7,433 nt of DNA, taken from contig JAGRJA010000208.1 in assembly GCA_020443005.1 (NCBI GenBank), forward strand, positions 1 through 7,433. The letters are read 5' to 3'. The position numbers were made by a program, and so were the translations under genes. The stretch is from Pseudomonadales bacterium. Lineage in GTDB: Bacteria > Pseudomonadota > Gammaproteobacteria > Pseudomonadales > UBA7239. The notes beneath the pieces were generated by a model. The model saw only the letters and a program-made list of their open reading frames with translations. It was not told where the DNA came from and made no database searches. Shown here piece by piece: positions 1 through 5,785 of this stretch; positions within the stretch are counted from its first letter, which is position 1; each line of letters begins with the position of its first letter.

Positions 1-304
1 ATACCGCCTTTGCAAACAGCGGAAAGAACAGATCGCGCGTGGCCTGGTCATCGCGTATCTCGCAGTGGCCCTGCAGCGACACACAGCGGCTGTGGCCCAG
101 CGGCGTACCCTTGCCACTCACCACCACACTCACCCGCGGGTCACGCCGAATGGCCCGCACCCGCGCCGAACCCGCCAGCGCCGTCATCCACAACTTTTCA
201 TCGTGATAGATAAAACTGACGATGGTCGAGGCCGGGCCACCATCGCGCTTCACCCAGCTCAGGGTGCATTCGTTTTGCTGTGTGAGCAGCTCGCGGGGGT
301 TCAT
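1..304 (-). CDS. Pyridoxamine 5'-phosphate oxidase (PPOX)-family flavoprotein, C-terminus cut by window edge
   Basis: The first 101 codons are present, starting at ATG 304-302. The protein begins MNPRELLTQQNECTLSWVKRD and continues with the short beta-strand pattern of the FMN-binding split barrel: a strand with ASTIVSFIYHDEKLWM, then RVRAIRRDPRVSVVVSG, then CVSLQGHCEIRDD near residues 74-87. The order 'substrate strand, W-x-T/A, R-x-x-x-I-x-x-D-P-R-V-S-V' is typical of PPOX-type proteins that bind FMN or F420 as cytoplasmic dimers. The physiological substrate of these small proteins is rarely known, so I would not call it true PdxH. The start lies 4 bases after the stop of the DUF4399 gene and its Shine-Dalgarno (AGGA, about 11 bases upstream) is inside that gene, so the two are probably cotranscribed. 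About one third or more of the protein is missing to the left. Confidence 0.8.
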   Translation of the reverse strand, partial: MNPRELLTQQNECTLSWVKRDGGPASTIVSFIYHDEKLWMTALAGSARVRAIRRDPRVSVVVSGKGTPLGHSRCVSLQGHCEIRDDQATRDLFFPLFAKAV

Positions 305-308
305 CGGC

Positions 309-758
309 TTACTGATCCTGCTTGCTGCTCTCATCCAGCACCGTGATGGTGATTTTCTGCGACAGCAAGGGCGGGTTATGCGGAATATGCCGATGATCGG
401 CAAATATCAGCTGCAGCGTGTGCGTGCCGGGTGCAAGCGTCAACTCGGTTTCGGTTTGTCCGCCACCAAAATGCTTTACCTCGCCACCCAGCGGCAAATC
501 GAGCGAAGGCAATTCAGCCACATCCACCAACAAATGATGATGCCCGGTATTGACCTTCTCCATGCCCGCCGGAGCAACACCCATGCCATGCAAGCCAAAC
601 TTCACCATAAAGGTGGCTGGCACCACAGCCCCATCGGCAGGCTCAAGAATGTATACGCTTGCACCTTCAGCCGAGGCCGATAAGGGTATTGCCAGTTCTT
701 CCGCCAAAGTACCAAAGCCCAATGCCAGCATAACGATAAAGACACAGCATTTTTTCAT
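309..758 (-). CDS. DUF4399 family secreted protein
   Basis: This is a 149-residue protein. I chose ATG 758 over the longer frame that opens at 827 because GAGGAAA lies 6-7 bases upstream and it yields a clean signal peptide: MKKCC, then a hydrophobic core, with likely cleavage after about residue 19 (GTLA/EE). The mature part shows the DUF4399 signature: LEPADGAVVPATFMVKFGLHGMGVAP (residues 38-63, given here in pieces), NTGHHHLLVD (70-79), HFGGGQTETEL (96-106) and DHRHIPH (121-127). The family is usually periplasmic. Its function is unknown, but the many conserved histidines (73-75, 96, 122, 124, 127) suggest metal binding, which is inference. It lies 69 bases downstream of the Rieske gene and 4 bases upstream of the PPOX gene. 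Confidence 0.85.
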   Translation of the reverse strand: MKKCCVFIVMLALGFGTLAEELAIPLSASAEGASVYILEPADGAVVPATFMVKFGLHGMGVAPAGMEKVNTGHHHLLVDVAELPSLDLPLGGEVKHFGGGQTETELTLAPGTHTLQLIFADHRHIPHNPPLLSQKITITVLDESSKQDQ

Positions 759-827
759 ATCAATTTTCCTCATCCAATTGGGGTAAGAGTGAACAAACCG
801 GACCCCGATTATCAATGCAAAGAGCAA

Positions 828-1787
828 TTATTCAAAATCCCGACTGGCTTCATTCACGGGAAACTGGTGCACCCACCTGAAAAACTTCACCAGTGCCTGA
901 TCTTCCCGCAACATCGCACCAACCTTGAATTTCAACCCGGTCAAGGTGCGCACATCATCAACCAGCAGCATATCGGCAAACGACTCCTGAAAACGCAATT
1001 TCTTTTCCTGTACCGCTTCGCTATCCCCATTGTTGTCGGGTGTGAGTGCAATACAGTAACTGTGCGATTGTGTGCCAATCGGCGTCAGGGTAAACAGCCC
1101 GATACTGGCCGTATCCGTTACCACGGTGTAGGCAACCGTATTGGTGCCGGTGATGCGAATGCGGGATTCATAAGGATGCTCGGTATCAAACTGGATTTCG
1201 TTTTCAATGTGGTAATCATCCAGATAGTTAATGCGCTCCACATCGTAATCAAACGACAGGCCATGAACATATTTTAAATGCAGAAAATCAAACACATTAC
1301 CGATATTGATCCACGGCGCGTGGTTAAACACATCCGTTTTTCGTGCCCGATAGCGCAGGTTTTCATAGCCAAAATCCCGTGCCTCCGGCGGCGGAAAGCG
1401 TGGCTTTTCACCATTAAAAGCCCAGATCAAACCAAAACGCTCAACACAGGGATAACTGAATATCTTCGCACCGGGTGGCACCGGGTCATTCGACGGCACC
1501 GACTGGCACACACCATGACAATCAAAACTGAAGTGATGGTAAGCACATCGCAACTGATCATTCACCACATCACCCAGCGACAAATCCGCGCCCATATGCG
1601 GGCAACGCGCCGTCGTTACCACCACCTCCCCACACGCCTTGCGATAAACCGCCACCCGCGTATTGAGAAAATCCTTGCCAATCACCTCCCCTGCTTTCAG
1701 CTCATCGGCAAAAGCCACAACGTACCAGTTTTGATGATGCGCCTGTTGGCCATCCAGATCAGCACGCATATTTTTAAATGTAGACAT
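828..1787 (-). CDS. Rieske [2Fe-2S] non-heme iron oxygenase, alpha-subunit type
   Basis: This is a 319-residue protein from ATG 1787. A TTG at 1796 is in frame, but GAGGTG at 1798-1803 is 10 bases from the ATG and only about 3 from the TTG. Residue numbers here count from the TTG (subtract 3 for the ATG). The Rieske cluster is CPH at 65-67 and CAYH at 84-87, that is C-x-H-x16-C-x-x-H. The catalytic domain has N167-x-x-D170-x-x-H173-x4-H178 (NVFDFLHLKYVHG), which supplies two iron-binding histidines. The third ligand is probably an Asp of LLVDDVRTL (280/281). Such enzymes use O2 and electrons from a separate reductase to hydroxylate or demethylate aromatic or other ring compounds. No reductase is in this window, so a partner encoded elsewhere is needed. 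The substrate cannot be told. The length is slightly short for the family but all key residues are present. It starts 27 bases after the PIN gene stop. Confidence 0.88.
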   Translation of the reverse strand: MSTFKNMRADLDGQQAHHQNWYVVAFADELKAGEVIGKDFLNTRVAVYRKACGEVVVTTARCPHMGADLSLGDVVNDQLRCAYHHFSFDCHGVCQSVPSNDPVPPGAKIFSYPCVERFGLIWAFNGEKPRFPPPEARDFGYENLRYRARKTDVFNHAPWINIGNVFDFLHLKYVHGLSFDYDVERINYLDDYHIENEIQFDTEHPYESRIRITGTNTVAYTVVTDTASIGLFTLTPIGTQSHSYCIALTPDNNGDSEAVQEKKLRFQESFADMLLVDDVRTLTGLKFKVGAMLREDQALVKFFRWVHQFPVNEASRDFE

Positions 1788-1797
1788 GATAGGCAAA

Positions 1798-1803
1798 CAC
1801 CTC
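1798..1803 (-). promoter_or_regulatory. Ribosome binding site that selects the Rieske ATG start
   Basis: GAGGTG on the minus strand stands 10 bases before ATG 1787. The alternative TTG at 1796 would leave only 3 bases after GAGG. The site lies in the 27-base gap after the PIN gene stop, so it serves internal translation in a longer transcript. Confidence 0.6.
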
Positions 1804-1814
1804 AGATCACTTGC

Positions 1815-2513
1815 TCAGGAATTAGCGAATGTGTACTCAAGGCGTACACGGCTGTTATCAACCACACCCGTTTTAACCAGGCGATTAAACACGGCTTCTA
1901 TTTCTTTCTCTGAATAAACAGAACCACATACATTGCCGATAACACTGCGCAAGGTTTTTTCGCTGCGTGGCAAACCTGCTGAACGCTTCTTTAAATTCTC
2001 TACCACCTTGATTACCAATTCATCGGCTTTCATTTTTGTTGCCGGTTTTTTTTCACTCTTTGTGACTGTTTTTTTTGCTGCCGGAGCTTTCGATACACTT
2101 TTGTTCGCCGTATGTGTCTGCGCTGGTTTAGGCAGATGTCCAAAACAAGACATGTCATCTATCGCAACTGCACGCTCACAAGCAATGCCGTTTTTATTCA
2201 GATGAGCAATCAAAGGGTCGAAACCTTTATCTTTTGAAATCACATAAAACGCTGCACTCGAGTCCAGCTCAGCCAGCTTGCCCAGATAATAGGCAATATG
2301 AAAATCCAGTGCATTAGCACCGCCTGCATCGAGCACAATAAAATCTCCACGCTCGCCCAGTGCTTTCATGGCTAATACAAATTCAGTGGCCAGTTTTGAG
2401 TTTTTTGGACCAAGAAAAACACGCACCTGAAAGTGCGCGTCCTTGAGCAAGGCCAGTGATTTCACCTGCACATTTTCGTAATCAATCAGGATGTAATGAG
2501 AATTTTTAGTCAT
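1815..2513 (-). CDS. PIN-like domain nuclease with lysine-rich linker and C-terminal helical domain
   Basis: This is a 232-residue protein from ATG 2513. The N-terminal domain (about 1-125) has the acidic layout of PIN/NYN nucleases: YILIDYENVQ (D11, E13, N14), LDAGGANALDFHIAYYLG (D62, D70) and FYVISKDKGFDPLI (D96, D99). These would bind divalent metal for RNA cleavage and match the prokaryotic 'PIN-like' family (the PIN_7 type). Residues about 128-162 are a low-complexity Lys/Ala/Thr/Pro linker. Residues about 163-229 look like a small winged-helix-type module (ELVIKVVENLKKR, LRSVIGNVCG, EIEAVFNRLVKTGVV), perhaps for nucleic-acid binding. Nuclease action is inferred from the fold; the target is unknown. 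Its Shine-Dalgarno AAGGGG (2525-2530) lies inside the NYN remnant just upstream, 11 bases from the ATG, so translation may be coupled to that short frame. G+C is intermediate (about 42-47% in counted lines). Confidence 0.82.
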   Translation of the reverse strand: MTKNSHYILIDYENVQVKSLALLKDAHFQVRVFLGPKNSKLATEFVLAMKALGERGDFIVLDAGGANALDFHIAYYLGKLAELDSSAAFYVISKDKGFDPLIAHLNKNGIACERAVAIDDMSCFGHLPKPAQTHTANKSVSKAPAAKKTVTKSEKKPATKMKADELVIKVVENLKKRSAGLPRSEKTLRSVIGNVCGSVYSEKEIEAVFNRLVKTGVVDNSRVRLEYTFANS

Positions 2514-2514
2514 T

Positions 2515-2525
2515 GTTAGTCTAAC
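2515..2525. repeat. Perfect 11-base palindrome between Shine-Dalgarno and start of the PIN gene
   Basis: GTTAGACTAAC on the minus strand is a perfect palindrome with one central base. It fills the spacer between AAGGGG and ATG 2513 and contains the stop codon of the NYN remnant. With one central base it cannot form a useful RNA hairpin, so if it has a role it is as a protein binding site. It may be chance. Confidence 0.35.
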
Positions 2526-2614
2526 CCCTTAATTCCTTCCAGCAAGCCCGTAACGATATCGGGTTGGGCGTTATCGGCGTCGATGAGGACGGCGAGTTTT
2601 GTTGTGTTTGTCAT
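2516..2614 (-). pseudogene. N-terminal remnant of a NYN-domain (LabA/limkain-type) nuclease gene, 32 codons
   Basis: An intact short frame starts at ATG 2614 with AAGGA about 6 bases upstream and stops at TAA 2518-2516. It begins MTNTTKLAVLIDADNAQ and continues PDIVTGLLEGIKGLD. 'LAVLIDADNAQ' followed by 'I..LL..I' is the first strand and helix of NYN-domain proteins, including the first metal-binding Asp. Such proteins are usually 150-250 residues or more, so only the start remains; the later acidic motifs are absent. It begins 13 bases after the stop of HNH nuclease B and ends 2 bases before the PIN gene ATG. The good Shine-Dalgarno means it may still be translated, possibly as a leader that couples into the PIN gene. 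The alternative is a naturally short peptide, but the domain match to the start of NYN proteins makes a deletion remnant more likely. Confidence 0.7.
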
Positions 2615-2627
2615 AGCTTTCCTTAAA

Positions 2628-3377
2628 TTAATGTTGAAAAACATTTTCCATATGCCAATTTAACGCAATAGGGTCTGGCAAAAACCGCTTGGGCAAAGTG
2701 ATTTTTTGGCCTCCTATTGAAAACAAATCGGGCGAAACCTTGTGCCGAGACTCAATTTCTCGAATAGCAGAAGACAACCTAACCCGATAATGCTTATCAA
2801 TGGTAATAAAACCACGATCATACGCTTTATCAAACAATGCATTCAAAGCAAGACCATTTGTCGGGTCTGCTCTTCTTAACTTGTTTTCAGACCAAGGAAT
2901 GATATGACTGGCCACGAGTAGCTCAGGTATCTCCAGCCCGGAAATAGCACATCGATTTTCGTAACTTAAAAGCACAGCTTTTCTGAAAAATCCTTGAACC
3001 AAGCGCACCTTCACTTCACGAATCGTTTCGGTATCACTACTTTGTTGCAAACTCACCTGTTCTGCACGGAGCAATCCAATTTTGCTGTAAAGTTCTTCAG
3101 CTTGCTCTATAACGGACGCCGAGTTTTCCATAAACTCGCCCCACAAAACCCTATCAGAAGCACTAACATTCCCCAAACCTGTACGATGAAGTGCTGGGTC
3201 AAGGCTTGCAAAATTACAGGCTTTCATAGCCACAGCTGAAGGTGATCTACCAATATACTCAGCAACAGCAACAATCTCTTTATTTCTTTGATGCAATTGC
3301 CCAAAAGGCAAACAACAATACAAATGCAGCGCTAATAGTTGCTCTTCACGGCTCCAGGATTTTCTTTGCAAAATCAA
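2628..3377 (-). CDS. HNH endonuclease B, HNH_2/COG3440-like putative restriction endonuclease
   Basis: This is a 249-residue protein. The start is TTG, either at 3377 or two codons later at 3371; the first ATG is at residue 51 and would remove the N-terminal domain. Residues 8-60 (WSREEQLLALHLY, LPFGQLHQRN, EYIGRSPSAVAMKACNFASLDP) form a conserved N-terminal helical domain often seen ahead of this HNH type. The nuclease domain spans about 120-200: FRKAVLLSYENRCAISG (131-147), SHIIPW (157-162, catalytic His158), then NGLALNALFDKAYDRGF (174-190) in place of the classic final zinc knuckle, as in HNH_2 proteins. Only one Cys (C143) is present, so it probably lacks the zinc knuckles. Predicted role: DNA cleavage, plausibly restriction of foreign DNA. 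It lies 31 bases downstream of HNH nuclease A and shares its low G+C. Confidence 0.82.
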   Translation of the reverse strand: MILQRKSWSREEQLLALHLYCCLPFGQLHQRNKEIVAVAEYIGRSPSAVAMKACNFASLDPALHRTGLGNVSASDRVLWGEFMENSASVIEQAEELYSKIGLLRAEQVSLQQSSDTETIREVKVRLVQGFFRKAVLLSYENRCAISGLEIPELLVASHIIPWSENKLRRADPTNGLALNALFDKAYDRGFITIDKHYRVRLSSAIREIESRHKVSPDLFSIGGQKITLPKRFLPDPIALNWHMENVFQH

Positions 3378-3381
3378 CTAA

Positions 3382-3385
3382 CCTC
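3382..3385 (-). promoter_or_regulatory. Shine-Dalgarno for HNH nuclease B, supporting a TTG start
   Basis: GAGG on the minus strand lies 4 bases before TTG 3377 and 10 bases before TTG 3371. No ATG in the correct frame is near, so initiation at one of these TTG codons is the best reading. The spacing does not clearly decide between them. Confidence 0.45.
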
Positions 3386-3408
3386 ATTCAGAACCAAGCG
3401 ATTCTTCT

Positions 3409-4542
3409 TTACATAATTGAAAACAATTCTGACAAGTAGGGTTTATCTATCAACTCAAACTCTTTTCCTAACTTCCACAGTTCAACTTCTGGCAGAGTAT
3501 GTTGATAAATCGTAGATACAACACCCTTCATCTCAGTCTCACCCAGATACCAATTGTTTTGCTTAGCAATAAAATCCAAATCTGACAAATACGAGTTATT
3601 CCCACTGATCCTTTTCACCCAATTTTCGACATGGGCATTACCGGCCAAATAATCTTTTTTATTAGCATTACAAATGCTATGTGAAACAACATAATTAGCA
3701 AGCGAGTCATTTGGATATCGAGCCCAAGGAATAAAATGATCCACCTCGGGTTTTAACTTTCCTGAATTACCAATGTATTGATGACAATAAAAACAACGAT
3801 TTTCTTGCAGTTCTCGTAAAGGTTCACATAATTTTGCTGCACCGGCACGAGAAGCAGAAAACAAGAAATTTTCCAACTTAGACTCTTCTAATTTATTAAT
3901 CTGAGCAACCATTGCTGACCACTCCTTCTGAATCAATGGTCTCAACAAACTATTAAGTCTAACAAGATACTCCCCTACGAAATCAGCTAACATTATTTGA
4001 TTATTAAAATCACCTGATTGGTTTTTATGCCACTTTCTAACAGTCGATCTGGAAACACTATCGTCCCAACTAATATGATAGATAAACTCCCGATATTGGC
4101 TTCCAATTCTTTGCAACTTCGGCAATGGCATTTCTATCAGTTTCCACTCAACTTCTTCGACCAATCTTTGATATTCACTTTTGTATTTGGTTTTCACCGA
4201 GAACAATGGAGCTGCAGCACCAAGTTCTGAGCGTTTTCTGAAATCAACAATCAGGTTAATGATTGCCACTTGGTTACCAGTATTTTGTTTAAGAATGTCA
4301 TTGCAGGACTTGTTTATTTGAAAACCAATTGATTGCGGCCAATAAAGCTCCAAAACCTTTTCAGCCAGTTGCCACGTTGTCAGTGTAGTCGGTGGGACTC
4401 CGCTTTTACTGGATCGTTCCATCACGACATCCATGATTCCCAGTAAAACAGCGTATTTATAAGAGCTACTGAAAGAACCTTGATCTAATAAACTCAGTAC
4501 ACGCTCTGCAAAACTGATTGCATCATTATCAGAAAGACTCAC
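3409..4542 (-). CDS. HNH endonuclease A with zinc knuckle, large N-terminal domain
   Basis: This is a 377-residue protein starting at GTG 4542, which overlaps the PH gene stop as GTGA. The HNH domain is at about 245-300: CFYC (C250, C253), VDHFIPWARYPNDSLANYVV (267-286; D268, H269 general base, N283), then HSICNANKKDYLAG (288-301; H288 and C291 complete the zinc site, N292 and K295 follow). The N-terminal 230 residues are helical, with SYKYAVLLGIMDVVMERS (27-44) and TTWQLAEKVLELYWPQS (55-71). They resemble N-terminal regions I recall from prokaryotic HNH proteins of about 380-400 residues, but I cannot name the family. No methylase or ATPase accompanies it. Predicted role: DNA nuclease, possibly antiviral or restriction; target recognition would have to lie in the N-terminal part. 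G+C is low (about 33-38% in counted lines), pointing to acquisition. Confidence 0.82.
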   Translation of the reverse strand: MSLSDNDAISFAERVLSLLDQGSFSSSYKYAVLLGIMDVVMERSSKSGVPPTTLTTWQLAEKVLELYWPQSIGFQINKSCNDILKQNTGNQVAIINLIVDFRKRSELGAAAPLFSVKTKYKSEYQRLVEEVEWKLIEMPLPKLQRIGSQYREFIYHISWDDSVSRSTVRKWHKNQSGDFNNQIMLADFVGEYLVRLNSLLRPLIQKEWSAMVAQINKLEESKLENFLFSASRAGAAKLCEPLRELQENRCFYCHQYIGNSGKLKPEVDHFIPWARYPNDSLANYVVSHSICNANKKDYLAGNAHVENWVKRISGNNSYLSDLDFIAKQNNWYLGETEMKGVVSTIYQHTLPEVELWKLGKEFELIDKPYLSELFSIM

Positions 4543-5273
4543 CCCCTCCCCCCATTATCCCGCGGCAACCAGTGACTGAGCAGCTCAGTAGGCAGTTGCT
4601 GGCTGTTCGACACATACTGTATGCGGTAGGGGTTGAATATATTAAGGCCATTGGGTTGCACCGATTTGCCGCCGGGGTGAATCACTTCAATGGAGTGGGT
4701 GTTGAAGAGCCTGTCCCAGAAGGAGTGCGCGACAATGATGGAAACAATTTTGTCGAGGTCGATGGTAACCACTTGTATGTTGATGATGCCGCTTTGTATG
4801 CACACGCGCTCGCTGGTAACCACAAACCAGTAGTTGCGAATTTTGAGCCAGGCCATGATGGCGCCACCGAACACGATGGCCAGTGATACGCTGATACCCA
4901 TTAGCCAGAGAAAAGGTGTATTGGGGATAATGGCAGGTATGGTGTTTTTGGCTGCATTACTGGCCGGTTTTGCTTTTTCTGTTGCCACCTTAATCGTTTC
5001 GCCATCCGTATTTTTGCTTTGTGTTTTATTTTGCAGCGAGGTTTGTGTTTGCTCTTTGGCAGGTGGCGTGTATTCAGGGTTATCGATAAACAGCAGTTCG
5101 TCGAAATGAAAGAAGAAGGTAAAAAATGCCACGATGACAATGAGGCTGAGTACACCGCGCAGCAGTTCGATGGTGATGCCGCTGCGATCTGCGCCGCCCT
5201 GCCAAACAATGTGTTCATTCTCGGTGAGGCGGATATCTTTGAGAAAACGTGTATCGGCCAGTGGTTTGCTCAT
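4539..5273 (-). CDS. Bacterial PH-domain (bPH_2-type) inner-membrane protein
   Basis: This is a 244-residue protein from ATG 5273, which overlaps the HIT gene stop (ATGA). Layout: a cytoplasmic N-terminus containing LTENEHIVWQGGADRSG (16-32), a membrane segment about 36-57 (LLRGVLSLIVIVAFFTFFFHF, in part), a Thr/Lys/Ala/Asn-rich loop 67-118, a second membrane segment about 120-143 (LWLMGISVSLAIVFGGAIM), then the PH-like domain about 145-236. That domain shows the family pattern 'NYWFVVTSERVCIQSGI', 'IDLDKIVSIIVAHSFWDRLFNTHSIEVI' (in pieces) and ends with LLSHWLPRDN. Such proteins resemble YdbS/YdbT and are membrane scaffolds of unknown role. The long inter-membrane loop is unusual. The C-terminal GGRG is encoded by the G-rich tract at the junction with HNH nuclease A. 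Confidence 0.8.
   Translation of the reverse strand: MSKPLADTRFLKDIRLTENEHIVWQGGADRSGITIELLRGVLSLIVIVAFFTFFFHFDELLFIDNPEYTPPAKEQTQTSLQNKTQSKNTDGETIKVATEKAKPASNAAKNTIPAIIPNTPFLWLMGISVSLAIVFGGAIMAWLKIRNYWFVVTSERVCIQSGIINIQVVTIDLDKIVSIIVAHSFWDRLFNTHSIEVIHPGGKSVQPNGLNIFNPYRIQYVSNSQQLPTELLSHWLPRDNGGRG
4542..4553 (-). repeat. G6-A-G5 tract at the PH stop / HNH nuclease A start
   Basis: The minus strand reads GGGGGGAGGGGG immediately before the overlapping GTGA. It codes the last Gly-Gly-Arg-Gly of the PH protein and provides the only Shine-Dalgarno-like bases for HNH nuclease A (GGAGG is just 2 bases from the GTG, so poorly placed). The nuclease frame is -1 relative to the PH frame. One added G, or a -1 ribosomal slip on the final GGG before TGA, would therefore join the two proteins in frame. 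Function is inference; the tract and frames are seen directly. Confidence 0.6.
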
Positions 5274-5785
5274 GTTGCACTCCAGTAATCCGCCTTGTCG
5301 GGAATCACCCAGCGCACTCCACCCCGCGGATCTTTCACATCGCTTCGATAACGCGGAATCAGGTGCAGGTGGCAGTGCGGCACGGTTTGCCCGGCTTCGG
5401 GGCCATCATTGATACCAATGTTGTAGCTATGAGGTTTGCGGTTTTGCTTTTCTTCCCAGTTGGTTACGCGGTAAAGCGGCGGGTCTTCTGAACATACATA
5501 ATGCCCGGCTGGTTCGGCAAGGTGTGTGAATTGCTCCGGGGGTGGAGGTTCTTGCTCCAGCTCGCGCTTCACCTGTTCGAGCAGCGCCAGCATGGCGTGT
5601 TGCACTGCGGTTTCGAGTTCAAAAAACGAGCCGGTGTGCTGTTTGGGAATAATAAGGCTGTGGCCAGGGCTTACGGGGAAGCTATCACGAATGGCGAAGG
5701 CGTGGGTGTTTTCCAACAATACGCGCTCGCTGTTACCCTGCTGAGCCAGCTCGTGAGCGATGTTACAAAATGGACAATCTGCCAT
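5270..5785 (-). CDS. HIT family nucleotide hydrolase/transferase
   Basis: This is a 171-residue protein from ATG 5785 (AGGAA 11 bases upstream). It starts MADCPFCNIA, with C4 and C7 probably part of a zinc site. It has FPVSPGHSLIIPKQH (36-50) and the catalytic histidine triad QTVPHCHLHLIPRY (133-146; H137, H139, H141; middle His as nucleophile), then DVKDPRGGVRWVIP (149-162), typical of bacterial HIT proteins. Family enzymes cleave dinucleoside polyphosphates, nucleoside phosphoramidates or AMP-linked compounds in the cytoplasm. It is longer than the usual 110-140 residues because of an extra stretch at about 78-120 (proline/glutamate-rich, then a VCSEDPPLYRVTNWEE segment). It is the first gene of the tight series that runs into the PH and HNH genes and overlaps the PH gene by 4 bases. 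Confidence 0.88.
   Translation of the reverse strand: MADCPFCNIAHELAQQGNSERVLLENTHAFAIRDSFPVSPGHSLIIPKQHTGSFFELETAVQHAMLALLEQVKRELEQEPPPPEQFTHLAEPAGHYVCSEDPPLYRVTNWEEKQNRKPHSYNIGINDGPEAGQTVPHCHLHLIPRYRSDVKDPRGGVRWVIPDKADYWSAT

Noticed and set aside
222..683. 153-codon plus-strand frame across DUF4399 and PPOX genes
   Set aside because: It is antisense to two family-matched genes, and its sequence shows no recognisable domain.
780..806. GGGGT ... ACCCC inverted repeat between Rieske and DUF4399 genes, considered as a terminator
   Set aside because: There is only a 5-base stem with a 17-base loop and no T-run after it on the minus strand, so there is no support for termination.
789..1277. 162-codon plus-strand frame opposite the Rieske catalytic domain
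   Set aside because: It is a shadow of the conserved minus-strand coding sequence; there is no motif or promoter.
1278..1913. 211-codon open frame on the plus strand
   Set aside because: It is antisense to the Rieske gene and the end of the PIN gene, both with unmistakable motifs. Its product is rich in His/Arg/Ile with no domain pattern and no good ribosome binding site.
2628..4542. Classical restriction-modification system
   Set aside because: No methyltransferase motif is present in any neighbouring gene, and no specificity subunit or helicase is in the window.
2600..4560. Transposon or integron boundaries around the HNH pair
   Set aside because: I found no matching direct repeats, terminal inverted repeats, transposase, integrase or attC-like structure at either junction. 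Transfer is argued only from composition and context.
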